64,000 nucleotides of DNA, taken from Dryomyza anilis (lineage: Eukaryota > Arthropoda > Insecta > Diptera > Dryomyzidae). Shown piece by piece: positions 20,223-28,983 of this stretch; within the stretch, counting starts at the first letter, position 1, and every line of letters begins with the position of its first letter. Below the pieces are notes generated by a model that was not told the DNA's origin, ran no database searches, and saw nothing but the letters and a program-made list of their open reading frames with translations. Location of the stretch: the NCBI GenBank assembly GCA_951804985.1, contig OX638136.1, positions 6,513,852 to 6,577,851 of the forward strand. Direction: 5' to 3'. A program made the position numbers and the translations under genes.

Positions 20223-20555
20223 TCATCGTTCAAAGTTGCCGGATATTCCGTTCTGATCGGCGTTGCCACATGGTTTTACAGTCGGCCGTTCCTGATGAAT
20301 TAAAACGACCTCGCGTACAGGATCATCATCATCGAACGCAATGTCATCTAAAATCAGCAAATTGCAGCATGTCGTCAGTTTATCAGAACACACTGTTAAA
20401 TAGTTTCGTTGTTTGCGACAAGACCCAGGTAAATCTTCGATAATATACTTATCTCGACCCAGCATCCTCGCGATTTGAAATCGACTCTTGTATCGTGGGT
20501 GCCTTTGGAAACGACCCGCCCTTGCAGGCTCATTCTCAGCCAATACCGACATCAC
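20223..20555 (-). pseudogene. pol: Integrase C-terminal domain remnant (B1)
   Basis: The frame overlapping the end of the protease fusion reads FQRHPRYKSRFQIARMLGRD, then KYIIEDLPGSCRKQRNY, the SH3-like C-terminal domain pattern ('HPRYKGPF.I..VL..DRY.V.D') of gypsy integrases, followed by an acidic tail DDIAFDDDDPVREVV. It ends in the 3' LTR. Confidence 0.7.
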
Positions 20556-21330
20556 AAATACTATACTTCCGATGTTTCTCGTCGTAACTTGTTTTAGATT
20601 CGCGTTGCTCTATAGAAACTCTTTCAAAAGTTTGATCTCGAATTTCTCGCAACTCATCGTTATCGCTTTCTGCCAAATTTGTCTTAACAACTCGAAGCGA
20701 TCCTGTATTAAATTCTCGCGCTTCTTCGTATGGTGCTCTTCCGATCGCATCGTGTTTGGTATACTTCCGCTCCTCTCCTGTCTTTGCTCTGCGGCAGCAC
20801 GCCTTCAGTCTCACGCCGTCGCCCTCTCGCTGCATTAACACGTTGCCAACCCGATCAGAGTGCATCTCATGCTCCGCTTCTACGCGATACACCGCTATAT
20901 CTGGTTGTTTTGGTTGCGTAATATTTCCAAACACCACCTTGCCGCCACTAACCGTAACATACATGTTTTTATTATCAAAAATGTCCTGCCCTAATAATAT
21001 ATCAGAGGTTAAAAATTCGTCGTCAACAATATGCAATTCGACCGCCGATAGCACTTGCAAATCAACTTCTACGTTTACTATGATTTTGCTTTTTAAATAA
21101 CAAGTGCCGCCACATATATCACGTATCGACAGTAAACATTTTTGAGGCGCGATGGGTAATTTACCCGCGATCGAACGTTTAATAAGACTGCATTGACTGC
21201 CCGTATCAATTAACGCAATGAAGTTTTCTTCACACAAACGAACTATTTTTTCAAAGGTCTTGTCTTTAATTGTTTTATGCACTGCAAAATTAGATTTTCC
21301 ACAATTTTCTGCCTCGTTTCTCGGGTGCAC
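20536..21330 (-). pseudogene. pol: Retropepsin fused to integrase C-terminus (B1)
   Basis: A 264-codon open frame. Residues ~38-52 carry the aspartic protease motif ALIDTGSQCSLI and ~110 the partner motif DILLGQDIF. From about residue 185 the sequence no longer matches protease-RT linker and instead gives LREIRDQTFERV and KTSYDEKHRKYSICD, typical of the end of gypsy integrases. So roughly all of RT, RNase H and the integrase catalytic core has been deleted in frame. B1 has Asp in QPDIAVY where the other copies have Ala. Confidence 0.75.
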
Positions 21331-21344
21331 TCGATTACAATCCG

Positions 21345-22179
21345 CGCACCGTAAACGCCGTTGTGGTTTGGTTCAATAACTCGAAATATGTCCCTCCTCA
21401 GAGCAGTTAAAACATATTTTATTTTGATTTATTTTAATATTATCACTTTTATAACCGTCGTTTTGCACAAATCGCGTATCTTTCGGAAAATTGCGAAGAA
21501 AATCGTTGAGAGCCTCATGCATTTATTGTCGAACCTTAACGCTGCGATGGCAACTTGAAGCTCTCTCTGCTGTCCTTCACGCACATATTTTACAACTGCA
21601 CTTTCACTCAATTTATATCTTTGTCGAAGAGCTCTCATACGAAAACAGTATTTCACTACATTTTCGTCTGCTCTACGCACAGCCTTTTTCATTTTGAAAT
21701 GAACATCGGCCTTGTCATAGTCACTTCCGAACTCGTTCTTTATCTTTTCGACAAACTCGCACCAATTTGCAAATAATGTTTGCAACGCGTCGAGCCACAT
21801 CTGGAATAGTTTCCGCGATTTCTTTGACAGAATATTGTCCACGAACCGACGATGTTGACGGTGTTTCTGCAATTCTTCTTTGAGTGTCCACATTTACAAA
21901 CGAAGGGTTTGTGCTCGTCATTTCACGATTAACGCAAGTATTGTTTTCGTCACTGACACTGGGTGGTTGTAAATTACGTTGCAATGTGGTAATGTTTGTT
22001 AACATATCACGCAACTCATTTATTTGATCCTGTAAATCAACTTCTGCTTCGATTTCGTCACTCCCAACAGCTTCGGAAAAACGTTGTACCAATACAGCCT
22101 TTGCTCCTTCCGTTGCCAAATCGCGCTCCCACAGCAATTGCTTGAGCTGCGTAATCTTAAACGATGATATAGCAGTCAT
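21345..22179 (-). pseudogene. gag: SAP-domain Gag, frameshifted (B1)
   Basis: Starts at 22179, 35 bp after a short AT-rich leader. Residues ~5-35 form a SAP domain (FKITQLKQLLWERDLATEGA). An acidic linker follows, then a capsid-type region in a second frame (LFANWCEFVEKIKNEFGSDY; KYCFRMRALRQRYKLSESAV), then a third frame with a zinc knuckle CFNCSEEGHISSY. In the knuckle the last Cys of CX2CX4HX4C is Tyr, followed directly by TGA. Two frameshifts (near 21800 and 21545) and this stop are shared by all four copies, so gag was dead before the array formed. SAP in Gag suggests chromatin or DNA binding. Confidence 0.75.
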
Positions 22180-22516
22180 TTTTATAAAAGTTCAATTTTT
22201 TTATATTAAATTTTCGTTATGCGAAACGTCTGAAGTTTATTCAAAATTAAGTTACTTTGTTTTTTTTTTTTATATTTTCGTTGTTTTGCTTTTTAATCGT
22301 TTATTTTTTTGATACTAATTTTATTCGTTGTTTATTCGATACTCGATTTATACGTATACTTGTTTGTTGCGTTTTTCGTTTTTTTTTACGTTCACTCGTT
22401 CCCTGCGTTTTTCATTTTTTTTTACGTTACTCGTTTTTTTGCATTTTTCGTTTCGTTTAGAAATTTCCATTTCTTTTTTGAAAAATTGGTAAAACAATTT
22501 GTGAACTTTAGGATAT

Positions 22517-22530
22517 AATCCCACTTCTGA
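22517..22530 (-). promoter_or_regulatory. tRNA-Leu-type primer binding site (B1)
   Basis: Minus-strand TCAGAAGTGGGATT lies within a few bases of the 5' LTR end and is complementary to the 3' part of tRNA-Leu (whose T-arm/acceptor ends AATCCCACTTCTGA). The same site is at 36111-36124, 41857-41870 and 55472-55485. Confidence 0.7.
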
Positions 22531-22735
22531 ACTAAAAAGACTCCGCTTTTCCCGTTTAATAAGAAGCACAACCGTTAAAAAGAGATTATGTATAATTTAT
22601 TATTTAATGAGAACGAAAAGTAGTATTGGTACATCAGTATAACGCGTCGGTTCGTTTGTTCGTAGCGAACCCCCGATTCATCGTTCAAAGTTGCCGGATA
22701 TTCCGTTCTGATCGGCGTTGCCACATGGTTTTACA

Positions 22736-23371
22736 CTTGTTGGCTTATTTTTTCATTGATAAATTTTTGTGTTCTTATTGTTATGTTTAACACATTTTGC
22801 AGATTTTCGACTTCCTTCAAATAATTCAGTAAAGGTTCTGCTATCTTGTTATAATTTGATGAAATCACCATAATTTGTCTTTTCATAATTTCGTATGTTT
22901 TATGTTCATTATCATCAATATTATTGAGATGTTTATAGATAGTCTCTCTTTCATTATTGTCCATCAGTCCAAAAGACCAGTTGAGTCTTTCGCCAATGAA
23001 ATTGAGTGATCTATTTTGTCGGTTACTCTTTATTGTACGCATAATTATTTATTTATTTTTCTGTAGTGTGGCCATTATTGCCATGGTTTCCCGTGTTGCT
23101 GCTAAACACGATCTTTTTATGCTGGGTCCGTTTACATTGGAGCTCATTTGTTCGCACATTGTATTGCCGTGATTATGTATTTGTTTGTCAGCTCCAGAAA
23201 ATCTTTCAGTTGTATTGGTATAAATTTAGCTATTATCGTCCATTCATCATTGTAGAACAAAACATCAGTTGTCTTCTCAAAGAATAATCGTGTATCATTA
23301 ATTGATGTCTGCGTGATGTTGACTACTTCATTGGCTGCCAACATCAGGACCAGTGTGACAATACTAATCAT
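22736..23371 (-). pseudogene. env: errantivirus env, 5' fragment (B1)
   Basis: A start at 23371 gives a hydrophobic signal-like N-terminus (MISIVTLVLMLAANEV) and ~75 codons to a stop at 23144. A later frame from 23042 carries a furin-like RQNR site followed by SLNFIGERLNWSFG, the fusion-peptide region of baculovirus F/errantivirus envelope proteins, and a heptad-like stretch up to the nested element at 22735. A frame change and a stop separate the two parts in every copy. A splice-acceptor-like TTTACAATAG lies just upstream (23397-23406), as expected for a spliced env message. Broken and not functional as it stands. Confidence 0.7.
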
Positions 23372-23378
23372 TATATTG

Positions 23379-24359
23379 GTTTCGCTCTTTATTGCCTATT
23401 GTAAAGAGAAGAAATTCAATTTTTACATATTTAAATGGAATCCTTAATCATATTATATAGTTTTATTATAAATATTTCTCATTTTACCCCTTAATACATA
23501 TTGTCATAATGCTTTGGCCATAATTACACTTTAAATAGTTATAGTAAATATATGTGTTAACATGTACTATATGATTTAGTTTGGAAACATATATTTAGAT
23601 ATGTTTCTGTATTGTTGTAATACAAATTGTTTTATATACAATCCCAGTAGTACATGGTTAAATGCTATATGATATTCAATAATTTTTAGCTATTTACTTA
23701 TGCACTAACTAAGAATTTTCTATGTATTAGGAAAAAATTAAGTTGTTAAATATTTAATTTTGTACAACTCAATTGTACTTATTTATTTTCAATACCGTGT
23801 AATGATGAATTTAAAACGTTTGTTAGTTTTACTATATTAATGCATGTCTGCATTAATATACTTAGTTTCATGAATGAAAATTGTGTTAATGATAAAAAAT
23901 ATTAGGCAGTTTTATCGCTGCACTACCGTATCTCGTTTCATTTCCAGTACGTTAGTGGCGTCAGCCTGTAAAGTGCTGAAGTGCATTTAATCGGTGCATA
24001 TGAATCGGTGCATATGAATATATTCAAGCCATATGAGCTGGGAGCATTGCGCTCTATGTGCAATGAACTTGTTTGTTTAAAATGCCATTGAGGTAGGTAC
24101 TGACCTATCGCAATTTTAATGACCACGTAATATGTTATATCTTGCAAATTCGTACCGCAAATAATAATTTGATTTTGTTCAATGCTAGTAATATTCAATT
24201 AATACATAGCTAACTTTGTTATGCGGATTAGTTTATTCTACATTTATTTTGCACCTGAGAACAGTTTTCATGCTCATTGTCCATCATTATGACCTAGTGT
24301 TTTTAGCACCACCCGCTTTAGGTTGCTGTTTTAACTACTCCTTGCTTTAATTTATTTTT
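23379..24359. other. AT-rich segment upstream of the small gene (A1)
   Basis: No open frame recognised; a minus-strand 86-codon frame (24198-23938) has no family signature. It contains a perfect 12-bp hairpin (TATATTAATGCA-TGTC-TGCATTAATATA, 23833-23860; also at 43173-43200 and 56788-56815) and a doubled CGGTGCATATGAAT (23991-24018). Confidence 0.6.
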
Positions 24360-24718
24360 TTTCCTCTCCTCTGTAGTAATGAGTAGCGCCCCCGATCGGG
24401 AAACCTTTACGTTTAAATTAAATTGATTAATTTGAGAATTTTACATGACATTGTTTTTGTATGCTACGATGTACTCGTTCTTTATTTTTCTTTTACGTTG
24501 CCTCTCCTCTGTAGTAATGAGTAGCGGCCCCGATCAGAAACCTATACTTTTAATTAAACTGATTACTTAGCAATATTGTTTTTAGATTCATGAAGAATCC
24601 TTCAATTGATTATTTTGCAGTTTATTAGTATATAAGACCCCAACATTTTTCAAAAGTCAACAGTTAAAGTTTTATTACAACAAGTGTTAAAAAATATATT
24701 AAATTCAGTGTCTTCAAG
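24360..24718 (+). promoter_or_regulatory. Promoter of the small acidic-protein gene (A1)
   Basis: A TATA box (TATATAAG, 24629-24636) lies ~25 bp upstream of a TCAACAGT initiator-like site and 83 bp before the ATG (AAG ATG TCT context). Two related elements lie further up: CCTCTCCTCTGTAGTAATGA followed by GTAGCGCCCCCGATCGGGAAACC (24362 onward), and the same up to GTAGCGGCCCCGATCAGAAACC (24501 onward), ~140 bp apart. The first contains the palindrome CCCGATCGGG; the second has lost it. They look like duplicated binding sites. Confidence 0.55.
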
Positions 24719-25098
24719 ATGTCTTCATTTACATTGGATTCCGTTGCATCAATCGAATTCCTTCAGGAATTGCCGAATTCGGCTTTCCTGCTGGTTTTCG
24801 AGCAAGAACTGGAATTTTTGGACGAGGTCCACCAGATGGGTGACGGATCCTAGGGGTCTTGTCCGATAGTGCACCCTCTCCTGATGGGTCATCCGCCACC
24901 CATCGCATGGTCACCGACTTAGATGAGGAGCCTATCGACCTCACTTGCGAGGCACAAGGTAATTGGTTATTTTATTAAACCTAATCTATGTACATCTATC
25001 TATATAAATATTTAGAACTAACATTTCCTTCTACTTTTTTTTCAGGAGTGTATATTGGCGAGATATTTAGTTACTCGCCCCCATTCCCGAAAAAATAA
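24719..25098 (+). pseudogene. Small acidic-protein gene, frameshifted (A1)
   Basis: Same two-exon gene as at 57674, but with one base missing in GGTGACGGATCCTAG (24838-24852) so that translation stops after 44 residues. Exon 1 is 24719-24958, the intron starts GTAATT and ends TTTTTTTCAG, exon 2 is 25046-25098. The promoter and splice sites are unchanged, and exon 2 has a Gly-to-Ser change (ATATTTAGTTAC). The frameshift is shared with A2. Confidence 0.7.
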
Positions 25099-25159
25099 AA
25101 TAAATAACCTGTTATAATTTTTATGTTATATTATAAATGAATAAAATATATCTTTTTAA

Positions 25160-25620
25160 TATATTGCTTTTGTCTTATTATTTTATCAAAAATTACATTT
25201 TCTTTCTTTCAGATTTTTTCATATTAAAAATTAACTCAATAAATTATACCAATAAAAACAATATTACAAAAAAAATACAAAAACAAATCTTATTATTTTA
25301 TCAAAAATTAGGTGTTCTTTCTTTCTTTCAGATTTTTCCCTATTAAAAATTAACTCAATAAATTATACCAATAAAAAAAATATTACAAAAAATCTTATTA
25401 TTTTATCAAAAATTACTTATTATTTTATCAAAAATTAGGTGTTATCTCTTTCAGATTTTTCCATATTAAAATTAACTCAATAAATTATACCAATAAAAAA
25501 AATATTACAAAAAAAAAAAAATTATACCAATTGAAAAAAATATTACAAAAAAAAAATTACAAAAAAATTCTTTTTATTTTATCAAAAATTATGTGTTCTT
25601 TCAGATTCCAAAAAAAAAAT
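25160..25620 (+). repeat. Tandem module with splice acceptors and poly(A) signals (A1)
   Basis: About 3.5 units of ~105-125 bp, each TCTTATTATTTTATCAAAAA, then CTTTCTTTCAGATTTTT, then AATTAACTCAATAAATTATA and ACCAATAAAAA...ATATTACAAAA. Each unit carries a pyrimidine tract plus AG followed by AATAAA-type signals. It starts ~60 bp after the small gene's stop codon. It may offer alternative terminal exons or simply be decayed repeats. Confidence 0.6.
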
Positions 25621-25761
25621 ATATTTTCTTTGTAGTCATAAAACACTGCTAGTCAACACATGGCTATTTTCCCTGCAAATTTATATTTCGGCAATATTAT
25701 ATGATTTTTTTTTGGATTTTATAAATTATTTAAAATTTCATAATTTATTTAATATCTACAC

Positions 25762-26330
25762 AAAACGAGTTGGGAAAGTTAGGTCACATGGGTAAGTTCG
25801 GCCACATGGGACGAGCTTTTATAGTCAGTCGGGCCCGACTATGGAATACCCTACACTCTTGGTGAATATATTAGTGGTATAATTTGGTGCGATAATTTTT
25901 AATAATTTACAACTAAAATTTCCACTACAAAAAATCGGCGGATAACGCCCATTTTTGGTTCACATATTTTTAGGCGAATTCTAACAATACGTTTTAAGTT
26001 TTATAACTATATCTTGAATATTTCTCGAGTTATTAGTTTCTAAAGAGTTATTTAAAAGAGATGTGGGCGTGTCCGTTGGCTCATTTTCAAACTCAGAACC
26101 ACTTTTAGCCTAAAACATATTGAAACAAAATTTCATCGCATTCCGACCTGTATTTCTCAAGTTATCTTTTAGTCGGACAGATACACAGACAGACAGACAT
26201 GGCTAAACGGACTCGGGTAGCGATGCTGATCAAGAATGTATATACTTTTCCATACCGGACACGCTTCCTAAGGGCGTTACAATATATGTACAAAGTTAAT
26301 ATACCCTGACCTCATAGGTGTAGGGTATAA
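25762..26330 (+). mobile_element. Mini-me-like element, type II (A1)
   Basis: From AAAACGAGTTGGGAAAGTTA to GTGTAGGGTATAA. It shows the hairpin region ATAGTCAGTCGGGCCCGACTAT, a TACCCTACAC box, a short RGAC tract (ACACAGACAGACAGACATGG), the core GGCTAAACGGACTCGGGTAG and a TATATAC tract. It differs from the type I copies at 6180 and 16373 in the middle (CGGCGGATAACGCCCATTTT). Confidence 0.8.
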
Positions 26331-26948
26331 TGAATAGAATGGAAATAATGATTAAAAAAATATAATTGAAACAAAGATTAACTGAAACATAAAAACAAAT
26401 ATTCTTTTCATTTTATAGATTTTCTCTTTTCTTTATTTATTTTGTAGTAGCAAGTTTTTTTTTACAAATTAACCAACGCTCAGGGGATGCCCTCTATACG
26501 TGCAATGCACAGTGTTGATCGTAAGAAAGGATTATAAGTTAAAGGGAGGAGGAAAAATGGAGTAGTGTCGGTGGATGTTTGCTTTTAAATTTCCCAATAT
26601 TAAAAATGTCGGGAAAAACATACGCAGGGAGATTGCGACTGAAGAACGAATTATCTCTGTAATGCGTAGTTCTGTTGAGAAACGAGTGAACTTCGAAGGG
26701 GTGGGCTTGGTTCGATGCCCGAATAGAACGAGAGAATACACGACCTGGTGGAATCATGTCGAACACTTACAATTGTAATACCTATAAAACAGATTTACAC
26801 ACCCTACGGTCCTTCGATGCTCAAGAGAACCAATAGAGGATGAAATATTTTCATCCCCTATTAAATATATTGCACGTTGTTGGATTCGGATCATGAACTC
26901 CAAGGAAGATTTTGAAGCCCCTGCCCATATGTGCGAGTTGTATTCCAT
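26331..26948 (-). pseudogene. LINE 3' end (RT C-terminal tail) (A1)
   Basis: Minus-strand codons give SSLEFMIRIQQRAIYLIGDE, EHRRTVGCVNLFYRYY and, in a shifted frame, FLNRTTHYRDNSFFSR...NLPAYVFPDIFNIGKFKS, the characteristic end of jockey/CR1-type LINE reverse transcriptases ('..R....R..SFF.R...LWN.LP..VF....+..FK..+'). Eighteen bases coding TIRLWN are missing here and in A3 but present in A2. An A-rich 3' tail follows (to ~26335). The 5' part of the LINE is absent. Confidence 0.75.
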
Positions 26949-27380
26949 CTTATAGGGTGATATGCTTGGTGATATAATGCCATCATCCAACATTTTATTA
27001 ACCTGTCTGTTGATTTCATGTCTATAGGTGTGTGGCAATTTGTATTGTTTTTGGTTTATCGGTGATTGGTTCCACTGTGTTGTTATTTCATGTTTAAGCG
27101 CTGTCGTGTATGTTAATTCAACGCCGTCTAAATGAAAAACATCATGATACGAAATACACAGATTTTGTAAAGATGTTATTTTGTCTTTATTCAAAGTTCC
27201 ATCAATTTTTATTTCCTCTAACAATTTGTTAATTCTGTTTGTAATATTTACTGAATTTATGCTATTTATTGTAGAATTATTGGTATCCGATTCCTTATAC
27301 TGATTAAAATTCGAGAATTTTGGTTTAAAAGTACTGACTATTATAAATTATTTTTCTGTAGCATTTAATACTGACACATA
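26949..27380 (-). pseudogene. pol: errantivirus-type pol fragment, RT N-terminus (A1)
   Basis: The frame from 27224 begins LLEEIKIDGTLNKDKITSLQ and continues ALKHEITTQWNQSPINQKQY and HEINRQVNKMLDDGIISPSI, the opening of a gypsy-type reverse transcriptase ('HEI.T....PI..K.Y..P......+..Q+..ML..GII.PS.SP'). At about codon 92 it joins LINE sequence without a stop. Codons upstream run to the Harbinger insertion at 27381 with a stop near 27347, and the reading resumes beyond the transposon at 30858. Confidence 0.7.
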
Positions 27381-27610
27381 CAGCCTAACTAATAGAAAAT
27401 TGAAAGAGTCGACTTTTTATAATGACGAAATTAACAAAAGAGTCGACACTTTAATGTGTTGATACTAATAAAGAAATTTAGTTTTATACTTCATAAAGCC
27501 GACTCGATTATGAGTATGTTTTTAGAAATAACTCAATTTCAATCAAAATTGTCAAAAAAAACAACAATTAAAAAAAAAATAATATTTGAATCGTTATCTG
27601 TTTAATCCAA

Positions 27611-28854
27611 ATGGAGAATAAATTATTTCCAAAGAAGGTAAGTAACATTTATAAAATTTATTACGTTAATTATCAAGTTTTTAAAGCGTGGCGCGCGTTC
27701 AAATAATTGGACTAATGAAATGAAGGAATCTTTTCGCACATTCGTTGAAGAATTTGCGTTCATAATAAACTCGAAAGAAAATAACACGAAGGCAATAATG
27801 GCGAAACAGGAAGCCTGGAAAAAAATTGGAAATAATATGAAGGCACTGGGCTATGCAGATATAACGGAAAAAAGAATGCGTGAAATCTGGATCCGAATGA
27901 AGGGGCATGCTAGAATGACAATAACCGAATATAACAGGGGCACAACACTAACTGGTGGAGGAGAAGCTCCACGTAAGCCCAGTGAGTTCAATTATCAAGT
28001 AGTCCAAATGGATCCACTGGACGCAATTGAGGACTCTGCCTCATTTGATGGGGATGCAGAGGTAATTGCAAAATATTTACACTGACATGCTCTCAGAATA
28101 ATGTTTCCTAATATTAAGTAAAATAAAATTGAAAAAGCGTTAAATTAAAATTTCCCTTAAATTAAAATTTCCTTATTATAAGGACTTTCTGCTTAAAATA
28201 TGGAAAATTGTTCTTTAGCACTATTTCTAGTTCAATTTCGTTTTCACTAGGAAATTGTTTTCTGAGTATATCGTATAGTCTTCTAAAATGTAGATAATTT
28301 TACTTATTTATTTTTATAGGATGCATTAAATACACTATTAACTGAACCAAATAAGAATACCCAAGTTGAAGCTGAAATGGATATAGCTCAAGTTGATAAC
28401 CCGCAACTTCTTGAGGGTAATGCTATTATATTTCAAAATTTGTTTGTTTCTTATTTAAGTCATTTTGTTAGGACCTTCAGTCAACTCTGCTGGCAATAAT
28501 AATTTAAAAACTAACCAAAGATGTAAGTGTTTGTATACTCGCAGGTTTTTAATAAAATGCAACTAAAATGTATATTTTATTTATTCAGGTACACCTGCTT
28601 ACAAACAACAAAATTCTTCAAGAAAGACAAGTTGCAAGCAAAGAATTGAAGAAATTTTAATTAATAAAAGAATTAAGCAAATTGAAGATGAGCATGAGGA
28701 TTCAAAGAAATTAAAAGCACTTCAAATTTCCATTGAAGAAGAGAAATTAAAAAATTTGTTGATGGAAAAAGATTGGAAAATAAAAGTATATAAGGCTAAA
28801 TTAGAGGCACAGGATGCAAAGAAAAAGTATTACACTGAAAAACAAAATAATTAA
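27611..28854 (+). CDS. Harbinger Myb/SANT (zeste-like) protein (A1)
   Basis: Five exons with GT-AG introns: 27611-27637, 27687-28061, 28320-28416, 28472-28522, 28589-28854, giving 271 residues. Residues ~10-90 form a Myb/SANT DNA-binding domain of the zeste type (NNWTNEMKESFRTFVEEFAF; EAWKKIGNNMKALGYADITE; MREIWIRMKGHARMTITEYN) followed by the LTGGG signature. The C-terminus is a charged coiled coil (RIEEILINKRIKQIEDEHED; KLKNLLMEKDWKIKVY). In this superfamily the second protein binds the transposase, helps its nuclear import and recognises the ends. The start was chosen because the short first exon splices in frame to the domain. Confidence 0.85.
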
Positions 28855-28983
28855 ATAAGAATATTTATATTTAGCACTATTTTAATATATAACTGAATTA
28901 CATATTCTTGAATTGTTGAATTACATATAAAATATTAAAAATAACTAATTAAAATATTTTGAAATAAAATGCTCGCGGAATAT

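Larger units (their letters stand above)
20070..22735 (-). mobile_element. Nested SAP-Gag LTR element lacking polymerase (B1)
   Basis: LTRs: 22533-22735 (5') and 20070-20280 (3') on the minus strand, both opening TGTAAAACCATGTGGC. They differ by about ten substitutions or short indels, so the insertion is old. A primer site TCAGAAGTGGGATT (22517-22530) follows the 5' LTR and fits tRNA-Leu. The interior codes for gag and protease and then jumps to the end of integrase; reverse transcriptase, RNase H and the integrase core are missing. The element interrupts env: flanks ACAAG and AAAAG may be a decayed 5-bp target duplication. It could move only with help in trans. Confidence 0.85.
18789..23378. 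repeat. Array block B1 (rearranged copy)
   Basis: First of four B blocks. Relative to B2-B4 it keeps an extra ~455 bp (about 18983-19437) in the head and lacks ~1.63 kb that in the others holds the errantivirus 3' LTR and the end of env (junction at ~19745). The extra segment is flanked in B1 by AATATG on both sides, which fits deletion by short homology in the ancestor of B2-B4. Everything right of the junction matches the other copies at near identity. It is the left edge of the array. Confidence 0.9.

Noticed and set aside
20488..21100. Plus-strand frames (116 and 114 codons) repeated in every B block
   Set aside because: They lie opposite the protease/integrase frame of the nested LTR element and show no motif of their own.
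22257..22518. Phe-rich hydrophobic proteins in each B block
   Set aside because: Both are read from the poly-T/TTTTTACG leader of the nested element and reflect base composition.
19738..23371. A functional envelope gene
   Set aside because: Every copy is split by a nested LTR element and also has a frame change and a stop upstream of it.
24684..24944. Short frames on both strands over exon 1 of the small gene
   Set aside because: They are other frames of the exon; the long-frame copy in A3 together with the intron and promoter decides the real reading.
25160..25620. CRISPR-like array
   Set aside because: The units are contiguous and include the spacers as repeat; this is a eukaryotic genome with no cas genes.
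27699..27908. Minus-strand 69-codon frame in each A block
   Set aside because: It lies antisense to the Myb/SANT exon.
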